Assembly: GCA_963923035.1 (NCBI GenBank)
Contig: CAWUKT010000017.1
Location: forward strand, 32,400-96,399
Direction: 5' to 3'
Source: CAWUKT01 sp963923035
Lineage (GTDB): Bacteria > Bacteroidota > Bacteroidia > J057 > JADKCL01
Length of the DNA stretch: 64,000 nucleotides
Position 1 is the stretch's first letter. Every line of letters starts with the position of its first letter. The position numbers and the translations under genes were made by a program. The notes below the pieces were generated by a model. The model was given only the letters and a program-made list of their open reading frames with translations. It was not told the DNA's origin and did no database searches. Of this stretch, positions 1 to 7,763 are shown one piece after another.

Positions 1-145
1 CAAAGTCTTCCCGGTCGGTTTCCACCTCGGCATCAAATTCGGTGAAGTGGCCGGTGACGGTGGAGATCATCATGTGCTTGACCTTGAAGGCAATCTCAGA
101 GTGCGCCGGGTCAATTTTCCATTTCGTTTTCGTGAGTGTTTCCAT
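1..145 (-). CDS. YceI-family protein, N-terminal fragment
   Basis: The first 48 codons of a gene that runs off the left edge, read on the minus strand from an ATG at 143-145. The translation begins METLTKTKWKIDPAHSEIAF and continues through KVKHMMISTVTGHF, the characteristic opening of the YceI lipid-binding beta-barrel (W-x-I-D-P-x-H-S, then F-x-V-x-H-M, then G-x-F). Known YceI proteins bind polyisoprenoid-type lipids; many are secreted, but no signal peptide precedes the domain here, so this copy is probably cytoplasmic. It is separated by about 30 bp from the end of the upstream amidohydrolase gene on the same strand, so the two could share a transcript. The family call is firm; the partner lipid is unknown. 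Confidence 0.85.
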   Translation of the reverse strand, partial: METLTKTKWKIDPAHSEIAFKVKHMMISTVTGHFTEFDAEVETDREDF

Positions 146-176
146 TTTTCAAGTCGTGATTGGAGGGTAAAAGGAA

Positions 177-1988
177 TTAGTTGGATTGGTAGCCGCCGTA
201 GAAGCGGACGGGAGACCATTCGGGAATCGGTGCGGCCAATTCCGGGGTCAGGTCGGCGAATTCTGCGTCGCCGAAGACGACATTTCCGCCAACGACGGTG
301 AGGATGGCATGGAGATCATTGATTTGCTCCTCGGGAATGCTGAAATAATCGTCCGAGAGGAGGGCAAAGTCAGCGAACATCCCATTTTCCAGGGTGCCTT
401 TGACGTCTTCCTCTTTGGAGACCCAGGCGCTCCCTTGGGTATAGAGGTACAAGGCCTCTTCCCGGGTGAGTAGGTTGTCTTCGGCCGCCAATTGCAGTCC
501 TCCGACCGTTTTCCCACTCACCAACCAGTACAGCACCGGCCAGGGATTGTAACTCGCCACGCGGGTGCCATCCGTTCCGGCTCCGACCGGCAAGCCCATT
601 TCCATCATCTTCTTGACGGGCGGGGCGTACTGCGCTTTCTCGGCACCGTAGCGCTCCACGAAGTACTCGCCGGCGTAGGCCATTCGTCCCTGGATCGCAA
701 TGCCGCCATTCAGGGCCTTGATCCGCGCGAGGTCCTTTTCCTGAACCGTTTCCGCATGGTCAAAGAGCCAACGTTGCTGGACGAGCTTACCATTGGTTTC
801 CTGGTTCACCTCTTCGATGACATCCAGGATATTCGAAATGCTCTCCCCGTAGGTGGCGTGGATCCGGAAGGGCCAGCCATTGTCCACGTGGAGGCGGATC
901 ACCCGTTTGATGTCCTGGCGCCAGGTGGGGCGTTCTTCGAGCAGGGGTTGGGGGGCGAGGAAGTTTTCAAAGTCCCCGGCACTCCAGGCCAGGAACTCGC
1001 CGCCGCCTTCCAATTCGTAGCCGTGGTCCAGGTGGATCTCGCCGTTGTGGCCCACCTCATTGGATTCCATCCACTCGGTGAATTCCTCGTACTCCGCGCC
1101 CTTGTTCTGGGGGAAGAGGTAATAGGACAGGCGAATCGGCATTTCTCCCTTGTCCGCGAGCGCCTTGGTGCCACTGTAGTCCTTGGGAAATTTGTGGCCG
1201 CCTCCGCCCGCATCAATGCCGCTGGTCAGGCCGAAGCGGTTCAGTTCCCGGTAAAATTGCCGGGTTCCGTTCTCCATTTGCTCCTGCGTGAGGGGCGGCA
1301 GGGACCCAATCCGGGCGTACAGAATCGTCGGGTTGGGTTCGGCAAGGAGGACACCGGTCAGTTTGCCATCGGGGCCTTTCTCAAAGGAGCTTCCTTCCGG
1401 GGCTTGGGTGTTCTCGTCGATGCCCAGCGTCTCGAGTCCCGCTTGGTTCAGCCAGGCCCGGCTGTACAGGAAGAGGATATAGGCAGGGGTATCGCCCGTG
1501 GCCTCGTTGATTTCTTCGGGGGTCGGGAAGCGCCGCTCTTCAAACTGGAAGGGGCTCCAACCACCGATGACGCGGACCCATTGGCCTTCCGGGGTGCGCT
1601 CGGCCTGCTCCTTGAGCATTTGGAGGGCGGTTTTGAGGGAGCGAACCCCATCCCAGCGCAGCTCGGCGTTGAAGAAGCGACCGCCGCGGGTGAGGTGCAG
1701 GTGCGAATCGTTGAGGCCGGGGATGAGGGTCCGACCGGCTGCATCGAGGACCTGGGTGCCATCGCCTTGGTGGGCGAGGATGGCTTCGTCGGTGCCGGTG
1801 GCCAGGACCTTGCCGTCCTTGACGGCAAGGGCGGAGGCAATCGTGTGATTGGCATCCATGACGGCCACTTTGGCGTTGGTGACGATCAGGTCGGCGATGT
1901 CGGTGCTTGCTTTCTCCGCGGAGGCGGCGTTTTGTTCGCAGCCCCAAAGGAGCAGGGCTGCGAACAAGAAGGTCATATAGCGTAGCAT
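177..1988 (-). CDS. YtcJ-like amidohydrolase (amidohydrolase 3 family), lipoprotein
   Basis: A 603-aa metal-dependent hydrolase of the TIM-barrel amidohydrolase superfamily. Residues 1-17 form a lipoprotein signal ending in a lipobox (LLWGC, Cys17), so the protein is probably lipid-anchored outside the cytoplasm. The first metal-binding motif is H96-L-H98 in GLNDSHLHL; later FRIHATYGE and WLFDHAE supply the other histidines and GAGTDGTR the catalytic-site Asp. Length and motif order fit YtcJ-like enzymes, which hydrolyse amide or ester bonds in poorly defined substrates. The stop of the upstream isochorismatase-like gene is 3 bp away, so the two are surely co-transcribed and may act on the same extracytoplasmic amide compound (inference). 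Confidence 0.88.
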   Translation of the reverse strand: MLRYMTFLFAALLLWGCEQNAASAEKASTDIADLIVTNAKVAVMDANHTIASALAVKDGKVLATGTDEAILAHQGDGTQVLDAAGRTLIPGLNDSHLHLTRGGRFFNAELRWDGVRSLKTALQMLKEQAERTPEGQWVRVIGGWSPFQFEERRFPTPEEINEATGDTPAYILFLYSRAWLNQAGLETLGIDENTQAPEGSSFEKGPDGKLTGVLLAEPNPTILYARIGSLPPLTQEQMENGTRQFYRELNRFGLTSGIDAGGGGHKFPKDYSGTKALADKGEMPIRLSYYLFPQNKGAEYEEFTEWMESNEVGHNGEIHLDHGYELEGGGEFLAWSAGDFENFLAPQPLLEERPTWRQDIKRVIRLHVDNGWPFRIHATYGESISNILDVIEEVNQETNGKLVQQRWLFDHAETVQEKDLARIKALNGGIAIQGRMAYAGEYFVERYGAEKAQYAPPVKKMMEMGLPVGAGTDGTRVASYNPWPVLYWLVSGKTVGGLQLAAEDNLLTREEALYLYTQGSAWVSKEEDVKGTLENGMFADFALLSDDYFSIPEEQINDLHAILTVVGGNVVFGDAEFADLTPELAAPIPEWSPVRFYGGYQSN

Positions 1989-1991
1989 GGT

Positions 1992-2747
1992 TTAGTGGTT
2001 GCTAGGGTTTTCCTTGGACCAGTTCTGCATGGTCTTGATATAGTCGATGCCGAGTCCGTAGGCACCACCGTAGCGCTTGGAGATTTTGACGATGTCGTTG
2101 TAGGTATCGGTCCGGGCCCAGTCGCGGTGGATTTCCAGCATGTACTGGAGGGAGGTGATGGGCTTGACGCCGAGTTGCATCATGCGGGCCATGGCCATGT
2201 CGTGGGCTTCCTGGGACGTACCGCCACTGGCATCGACGACCACGTAGATCTCATAGCCATCTTCCATGGCGGAAAGTGCGGCGGAGAGGACGCAGACTTC
2301 GGTCCAGAGACCCGCGATGACGAGCTTTTTCTTGCCGGTTTTGCCGACGGCTTCCACGACGCGCTTGTCTTCCCATGAATTCATGGTCGTGCGATCGATG
2401 TACTCGCTTTCATTGGGGAAGTATTCCTTGATTTCCGGGAAGACCGGCCCGCTGAAGGAGCGCTCGGCCACGGTGGTGACAATGGTCGGAACTTCGTACA
2501 GGGTGGCTGCTGCCGACAGCAAGCCAGTATTGTTGCGCAATTCTTCGATGGGCTGGGATTCGACGGCGAAGGCCATCTGGCTTTCGTGGTCGATCATCAG
2601 CAATACGTGGTTCGTCGGGTTCAGTAACTCCTTGGAAGCGTTGGCGGGGTCATTGTTGGGATTGGGATTGTATTGGTCCCATTGTGCGATGGCAGGGCTG
2701 GTAATTGTCAGGAGCATCGCAGAGAGAAGTACAACTAATGTTTTCAT
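1992..2747 (-). CDS. exported isochorismatase-like cysteine hydrolase
   Basis: A 251-aa protein with a clear signal peptide (residues 1-21, cut near AIA-QW) followed by an isochorismatase-fold hydrolase. The catalytic triad is visible: Asp53 in LLMIDHE, a Lys at 139-141 and Cys152 in LWTEVCV, with the usual cis-peptide region before the Cys. The family hydrolyses amides or vinyl ethers (nicotinamidases, carbamoylases, isochorismatases); the substrate cannot be read here. Periplasmic location is less common for the fold. It is the first gene of a two-gene operon with the amidohydrolase lipoprotein, 3 bp apart, and its promoter must lie in the 208-bp divergent region shared with the PAS/sigma-54 regulator. 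Confidence 0.88.
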   Translation of the reverse strand: MKTLVVLLSAMLLTITSPAIAQWDQYNPNPNNDPANASKELLNPTNHVLLMIDHESQMAFAVESQPIEELRNNTGLLSAAATLYEVPTIVTTVAERSFSGPVFPEIKEYFPNESEYIDRTTMNSWEDKRVVEAVGKTGKKKLVIAGLWTEVCVLSAALSAMEDGYEIYVVVDASGGTSQEAHDMAMARMMQLGVKPITSLQYMLEIHRDWARTDTYNDIVKISKRYGGAYGLGIDYIKTMQNWSKENPSNH

Positions 2748-2943
2748 TTTCTTAAGTGTTTTTATCCGAGTGATTTGAGGCTATTGTTAAGACTGGGATA
2801 AATTTTTTGATCCAATCTGCTCTCCTAATTGCATTTCCCGTGCCAAAGTGGTAAGTGATTGATATTGAGGCTTATAGGTGGGGTGGGTGGGTCTTTATTT
2901 TTCTCATATTTGAGAATTGGGCAAAAAGTGAGAAAAATCGTGG

Positions 2944-2951
2944 TAGATTTG
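2944..2951 (+). promoter_or_regulatory. candidate Bacteroidota -7 element (TAGATTTG)
   Basis: An exact match to the Bacteroidota -7 consensus TAnnTTTG lies only 4 bp before the ATG of the PAS/sigma-54 regulator, which would make that mRNA nearly leaderless. No well-spaced -33 TTTG was found, so this is a weak call. The rest of the divergent region (2748-2943) is AT-rich and shows no other clear site. Confidence 0.3.
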
Positions 2952-2955
2952 AAGC

Positions 2956-5076
2956 ATGAATCCGGATCAGGAAGAAATCAAACAGCAATTATTCGATGGA
3001 TTGCCTTTTGAGGTCATTTGGCTAGGGGAGGAGGGAGAGTTTTTGTATGCCAATGCTCGGTTTTGTGAGCGAATGGGATACGGAAAGGCTGAATTAGAGG
3101 AGCTTACCATCTTCGATATAAATCCCGCTTCCAGCCCTGAAAGTTGGCGCCAGCATTGGGAAACGGTAGCCCGGGATGGACGCGAATTTTTCAAGGGCAT
3201 GCACCGAACGAAGGATGGATTGTTTCGAGAGGTAGAAGTAAATGCGCAGTTTTTCTCAAATGGTAGAAAAAATGCGATCAGTGCAGTGATCACGGACATC
3301 GCCCAATCCAATTTCTACCGAAATCTCCTCCTCCAAACGGAACGGATCTCCGGGACCGGAGGCTGGAAGCTGAACCTTCAGGACGATACCTTCATCGTCA
3401 CCGATGAAGCCCTCTGCATCTTCGACACCGAAGACCGCGCCCAATTGCACCCGGACCGGGTGCACGCATTTTTTCAGGACCCCGAAGTCCTGAAAGATGC
3501 CCTGGCCGAACTTCGTCACCAAGGAAAACCCTTCGAGGTCACCCTGCCCACCCGCCACGAACCGCGCCGGTTCATCCGCGCCAATGGCGAGCCCTGGGGC
3601 CCCGATGGCCAGACCTACAAGATGTTTGGCACCTACCAGGACGTCACCGAAGAATTCGAGCGGGCCAACTCCCTGCGGCTGTACCAGCAGATCATCGACA
3701 ATGCGGAAGACCTCGTTTACCTCTACAACCGGGCCGGAAAATTGCTGCTGTACAGCGATTCGGTGGTGCGAAAGCTGGGCTTCTCCGAGGCAGAATTGAA
3801 TGCCTTTTCCATTTTTGACCTGGATTCTACCATTACTCCCGAGTGGTGGGCCGGCCACTTTGAAGAAATCGTCCAGTCGGGTTCCCTGCGATTCGAATGG
3901 TTGGTCGCCCGGAAAGACGGGACCAAGTTTCCCGTCGACATCACCGCGAATTACCTACAGGTGGGCGGAATCGACTTGAATTGCGCGATCATCCGGGACG
4001 TCACGGAGCGGAAAATGCGGGACCTGAAGCTGTTTGAGGCGCTGGAGGAGATCAAAGCCCTGAAAGAGCGGATCGAAAGTGAAAACGAATACTTGCAGGA
4101 GGCCATTCAAAAGGCCCTCAATGCGGGCAATATCATTTATAAAAGTGCGGCCTACGAAAAGATCATGGGGCAGGTCCAGCAGGTGGCCCCGACCGATTCC
4201 ACGGTCCTGATCACCGGGGAGACGGGGACCGGCAAGGAACTCCTTGCGAATGCGGTCCACGACAACAGCCCCCGGCACAAACGGCCGCTCATCAAGGTCA
4301 ATTGTGCCACTTTACCGGCCGAATTGATCGAAAGCGAATTGTTTGGGCACCGAAAGGGGGCCTTTACGGGCGCCATTGCGGACAAAGCCGGCAAGTTTCA
4401 GCTGGCCGATGGCGGGACCATTTTCCTGGATGAGATCGGAGAATTGCCGCTGGACCTTCAGCCTAAGCTGTTGCGGGTATTGCAGGAAGGGGAGTACGAG
4501 GAAATCGGCGGGACAAGGGCGAAAAAAATTGACGTGCGCGTGGTCGCGGCCTCGAACCGGGACCTGGAGGCGATGATGCACGCGGGGAAGTTCCGCGCCG
4601 ATCTGTTTTACCGCCTCAATGTTTTCCCGATCCACAATGTCCCCCTCCGCGAACGGAAAGAAGATGTCTCCTTGCTGGCCCAGTATTTCCTCGACAAATA
4701 CGCCACCAAGATCGGGAAGTCCTTCAAGCGGCTGGCCAAACGGGCGGTCGACGGGTTGATGGCCTATTCATTTCCCGGAAACATCCGGGAATTGGAGAAC
4801 CTCATCGAGCGGGCGGTCATCACGGAGCAAGGGCCCGTGCTGCATCCCGGGGATTGGATTCCCAAGGGCCGGGCAGAAGATCCGGGGACCGGCGATTTTG
4901 TGTCGCTGGACCAGATGCAGCGGCAGTACATCATCGATGTGTTGGAGTACACCGGCTGGCGGGTGAGCGGGCCCAAGGGAGCGGCCCGTATCCTTGACAT
5001 GAACCCCAAGACCCTGTTTGCCCGGATGAAAAAACTGGGAATCGAAAAGAAAACCGTATTGAAGGAAAGTGAGTGA
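2956..5076 (+). CDS. PAS-domain sigma-54-dependent transcriptional activator
   Basis: A 706-aa enhancer-binding protein. Three PAS sensor domains occupy roughly residues 10-115, 125-235 and 240-355, with an ERKMRDLKLFEALEEI coiled linker after the third. The AAA+ core shows Walker A GETGTGKE (about residue 420), the sigma-54-contacting GAFTGA loop (about 468), Walker B GTIFLDEIGE and the arginine-finger region. A Fis-type helix-turn-helix (GAARILDMNPKTLFARMKKL) ends the protein. There is no receiver domain, so control is through PAS ligand sensing rather than phosphorylation. It reads toward the candidate payload gene 178 bp away and the injection-system locus, making it a plausible regulator of them; I found no convincing -24/-12 promoter by eye to prove this. 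Confidence 0.93.
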   Translation: MNPDQEEIKQQLFDGLPFEVIWLGEEGEFLYANARFCERMGYGKAELEELTIFDINPASSPESWRQHWETVARDGREFFKGMHRTKDGLFREVEVNAQFFSNGRKNAISAVITDIAQSNFYRNLLLQTERISGTGGWKLNLQDDTFIVTDEALCIFDTEDRAQLHPDRVHAFFQDPEVLKDALAELRHQGKPFEVTLPTRHEPRRFIRANGEPWGPDGQTYKMFGTYQDVTEEFERANSLRLYQQIIDNAEDLVYLYNRAGKLLLYSDSVVRKLGFSEAELNAFSIFDLDSTITPEWWAGHFEEIVQSGSLRFEWLVARKDGTKFPVDITANYLQVGGIDLNCAIIRDVTERKMRDLKLFEALEEIKALKERIESENEYLQEAIQKALNAGNIIYKSAAYEKIMGQVQQVAPTDSTVLITGETGTGKELLANAVHDNSPRHKRPLIKVNCATLPAELIESELFGHRKGAFTGAIADKAGKFQLADGGTIFLDEIGELPLDLQPKLLRVLQEGEYEEIGGTRAKKIDVRVVAASNRDLEAMMHAGKFRADLFYRLNVFPIHNVPLRERKEDVSLLAQYFLDKYATKIGKSFKRLAKRAVDGLMAYSFPGNIRELENLIERAVITEQGPVLHPGDWIPKGRAEDPGTGDFVSLDQMQRQYIIDVLEYTGWRVSGPKGAARILDMNPKTLFARMKKLGIEKKTVLKESE

Positions 5077-5201
5077 GAGGGAAGTGGGAAAGGGGTAATT
5101 GAATCGGTTTAGCCGGGGTCGCTCTCTGGAAAATGTGATCCATCCACTGGGTGGTGTGTTTATTTCACTGAATTGTGTAAAGGTGTTTGGTTGGTTGCGG
5201 C

Positions 5202-5209
5202 TACATTTG
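5202..5209 (+). promoter_or_regulatory. candidate -7 element (TACATTTG) upstream of the candidate payload gene
   Basis: An exact TAnnTTTG match 44 bp before the ATG at 5254, in the 177-bp gap after the sigma-54 activator. The -33 element is not at the ideal spacing (TTTG at 5186-5189 is too close, TTG at 5173-5175 too far). The A/C-rich leader that follows has no Shine-Dalgarno, typical for the phylum. Confidence 0.3.
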
Positions 5210-5253
5210 GAGCATTGAGTAATCCTAAAATCATTACCTAACACAACTACCCC

Positions 5254-7656
5254 ATGTCAGAAACTCAATCCCTGTCCCGGACAAATCCGGAACACGACCA
5301 TTCCATGTCCACGCCCTTGCAAAGCAATTCCCGCATGACTTTGGCCATGCCCCCCGGACAACCCAACGATTTCCAGACCGCCGCCAACAACAGCTACCAG
5401 GTCTCGCAGTTAAAAGCTCTCCAACCCGGTTCCGGGTTGCGAAAGGCAGCTCCCATTCAAAGGAAACCAACCTTGGAAGGGGAAAGTAAAAAGCGGGATC
5501 CAAACGATCCTGAGGGCTATAACCGTTATAAAAACAGGGTCGATTTGACCGCCGAGGTTCTGGGCAAAATTGGTCCGAAGGAAGATGCTGATCACGTCCG
5601 TTTACTGGTGTTTTCAGGGAAATTTGGGCTGCTTGGGAAAATGCATATTCCCGAAGAGGTGCTGAACAAAGACAAGGAGGGGGAGAAAAAAATCGCTCCG
5701 GCTCACAAGTATGTGAATATTCGGGCGGGGGGAAAGTCCCATCCCGAATTGGACGGCAGTACCGATGGAGAGATGTACCTGATCACTAAAATGAATTCGA
5801 TCCTTGCCGATTATATCAAGAGGCACAGGTCCCAATTGAGCCCGGGACGCTTCACCGAATTGCAAGACAGTGACGAATGGTTTAAATGGAACCCCAACCA
5901 GAATCCACTCAAAGACGAGATCAGGGTCGAAATCCTGGGGCCCCAGGGAACCTGCAAAGACTGCCAGTCTGCGCTTAGGGTATGGGTCAAAGATGCAGCG
6001 ATGAAAATCAAAAAGCAGACCAAATGGCCGCAAAATAAACTGGTGGAAGTACGAGAGGGAGGGGCAGGAACCGTGAAAATATCTGTGGTTGCTCGGTGGA
6101 TCGACGGGAACCAGATACAAACCAATAAACGAAAATCATCCCTGAAGAAGCAAAGCACGGTCTATGGGAGCCGCCAGGCAGCCTGGAAGCAAAGGGTAAA
6201 GGGGGCCTCGAAAAGAGTTCCCCACCACTACTTATTGATAGCTGAAAAGGATATGAAGCCAACCCCCAATGCGGATGCCGAGTGGGTCGCCAATTACAAA
6301 AGGAACGTCCTGAGGATCGTGGAAGAGCCCGCTTCGAAAAAGGGGGGCAAAAAGAAGGCTAAGCGAAAAAGGAAAACGAAAAACAGGAGAAAAGGGCATA
6401 ATGGGGGCCAAGGGACCAAAAAGGAAGAAAGCACGATGGACCTGGTGGAAGAGATCGCCTCCAAGGACTATGGAAAGAAGAAGCGCGGGCGAAGAAGAAA
6501 AAAGAACAATAGCTTGAGAACTGGCCCCTCGCAGGGAGGCCTTGCCAACAATGGAAACGCACCATTGAACCCTCTCGGCAGCAATGCCCCACTGGATCCT
6601 TCCCAGAGCATCGCCGATCAGTTGGGGGCCACCGGGGTGCTGTTGGGAAACAGCAATATCACTTCCATCTCAGTTCACAACGACCCTCAATCTTCCGAGG
6701 AGGAGAATGGTCTCTTCATTGACAAGGAAGACAGTGACTACGACAACGATTGGGGAGGCCACGATGATTCGGTGCCGGACAACCAAAACGGATGGGAGAA
6801 TGACGATGATTTTGATGATGAAAGCAAGGGAAGTTTGAATCAGCTGAACGACGTGATGGAGGAGGACGAGGATTACGATTCAGGCTTTGATGCCTTGGAA
6901 GCGGTTGAGACCGCCAAGGCGATTGCAGCCGTAGAAGAACAAGAAGCAGTGGAAGCGGTAAATGAGTTCGAGCAGGATTACGCAATGCAAAAGACCCTTA
7001 TGGCAGATGTGTCGTCAAGGAAAAGCAAAAAAAGATCCAAGAGACGCAAAAAGAAGTCCAGGAATTCTAATGTGGCTTCCTCCAATTTGAACGGCATCCA
7101 GGGCATTTCTCCCCCTCCCGCTCTCAATTCCCTGAATCCCGCCAGCGGGAACAGTAGCCAGCAACCCACCGGGGTCCCGGTGCCCCAGTCCTTGGTCCCC
7201 AACGCCGACCAGTCGGACCCCACCACCATGAACCCCACCGTCGCCGCCGACCAGGTGGGGCAGGACTCCGACCAGGACAACCTGCTCGACCAGGACCAGT
7301 CCGCCCAAAGTTCGAACAGTTCGAACTGCTACCTGACCACGGCCTGCGTCACCTTCCGCGGACTCCCCGACGACTGCGAAGAATTGACAACGCTCCGCTG
7401 GTTCCGGGACCATTTCCTCCTCCACCAGTCCTACGGCCCCGCCCTGGTCCGCAAGTACTATACCTACGCGCCCAACATCGTCCAGAACATCAACGACCAG
7501 CCCGATCCCGGGGCCATCTACGATGAAATCTACGCGGTGGTGCGCGAGTGTGTGCGCCTGATCCAGGCCGGTGAGCTGGAGGCGACCTTTGACCTGTACT
7601 GCGAAATGGTCGAAGAAATGCGCGAACGCTACGCCGGAGCCGTGCTGATATTGTAA
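5254..7656 (+). CDS. candidate eCIS payload: cargo leader, deaminase-like core, polybasic patches, CYLTTAC C-terminal domain
   Basis: 800 aa with no signal peptide. Residues 45-72 contain QLKALQ (52-57) and APIQRK (66-71), motifs that recur in the N-termini of eCIS-associated cargo proteins of Bacteroidota. Residues 85-290 look like a folded domain holding D171-G-E173 at the head of a helix and, after a strand (RVEILGP), C234-K-D-C237, an arrangement recalling deaminase-fold toxins ([HCD]xE ... CxxC). Three very basic stretches follow (363-381, 408-419 and near 595), then a long acidic stretch. The last 110 residues (CYLTTACVTFRGLPDDCEEL, LRWFRDHFL) match the widespread CFI-box/CYLTTAC C-terminal domain of unknown role. 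The gene ends in a terminator. Cargo status is inferred from the leader and linkage; deaminase activity is only a hypothesis. Confidence 0.6.
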   Translation: MSETQSLSRTNPEHDHSMSTPLQSNSRMTLAMPPGQPNDFQTAANNSYQVSQLKALQPGSGLRKAAPIQRKPTLEGESKKRDPNDPEGYNRYKNRVDLTAEVLGKIGPKEDADHVRLLVFSGKFGLLGKMHIPEEVLNKDKEGEKKIAPAHKYVNIRAGGKSHPELDGSTDGEMYLITKMNSILADYIKRHRSQLSPGRFTELQDSDEWFKWNPNQNPLKDEIRVEILGPQGTCKDCQSALRVWVKDAAMKIKKQTKWPQNKLVEVREGGAGTVKISVVARWIDGNQIQTNKRKSSLKKQSTVYGSRQAAWKQRVKGASKRVPHHYLLIAEKDMKPTPNADAEWVANYKRNVLRIVEEPASKKGGKKKAKRKRKTKNRRKGHNGGQGTKKEESTMDLVEEIASKDYGKKKRGRRRKKNNSLRTGPSQGGLANNGNAPLNPLGSNAPLDPSQSIADQLGATGVLLGNSNITSISVHNDPQSSEEENGLFIDKEDSDYDNDWGGHDDSVPDNQNGWENDDDFDDESKGSLNQLNDVMEEDEDYDSGFDALEAVETAKAIAAVEEQEAVEAVNEFEQDYAMQKTLMADVSSRKSKKRSKRRKKKSRNSNVASSNLNGIQGISPPPALNSLNPASGNSSQQPTGVPVPQSLVPNADQSDPTTMNPTVAADQVGQDSDQDNLLDQDQSAQSSNSSNCYLTTACVTFRGLPDDCEELTTLRWFRDHFLLHQSYGPALVRKYYTYAPNIVQNINDQPDPGAIYDEIYAVVRECVRLIQAGELEATFDLYCEMVEEMRERYAGAVLIL

Positions 7657-7663
7657 AGAATAA

Positions 7664-7728
7664 CCCTGTTCCCGGACGAGCACTTGAAAGTTACCCCAAA
7701 GTGTTATAGTCTTGGAACAGGGATTTTT
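7664..7728 (+). terminator. rho-independent terminator after the candidate payload gene
   Basis: CCCTGTTCC at 7664-7672 pairs with GGAACAGGG at 7714-7722, followed by ATTTTT. The 41-nt loop contains a second small stem (CACTT/AAGTG). It lies directly after the stop of the candidate payload gene and just before the next reading frame. Confidence 0.7.
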
Positions 7729-7763
7729 ACATGCAACCCAACTCAAGAAAGATACAGAAGCCG

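Noticed and set aside
492..1985. 497-aa open frame on the + strand
   Set aside because: Antisense to the amidohydrolase, whose family motifs are clear; the frame is open because of GC-rich codon use.
5173..5209. Sigma-54 -24/-12 promoter around GGTTGGTTGC before the candidate payload gene
   Set aside because: The GG to GC spacing is 6, not the required 10, so it does not fit the consensus.
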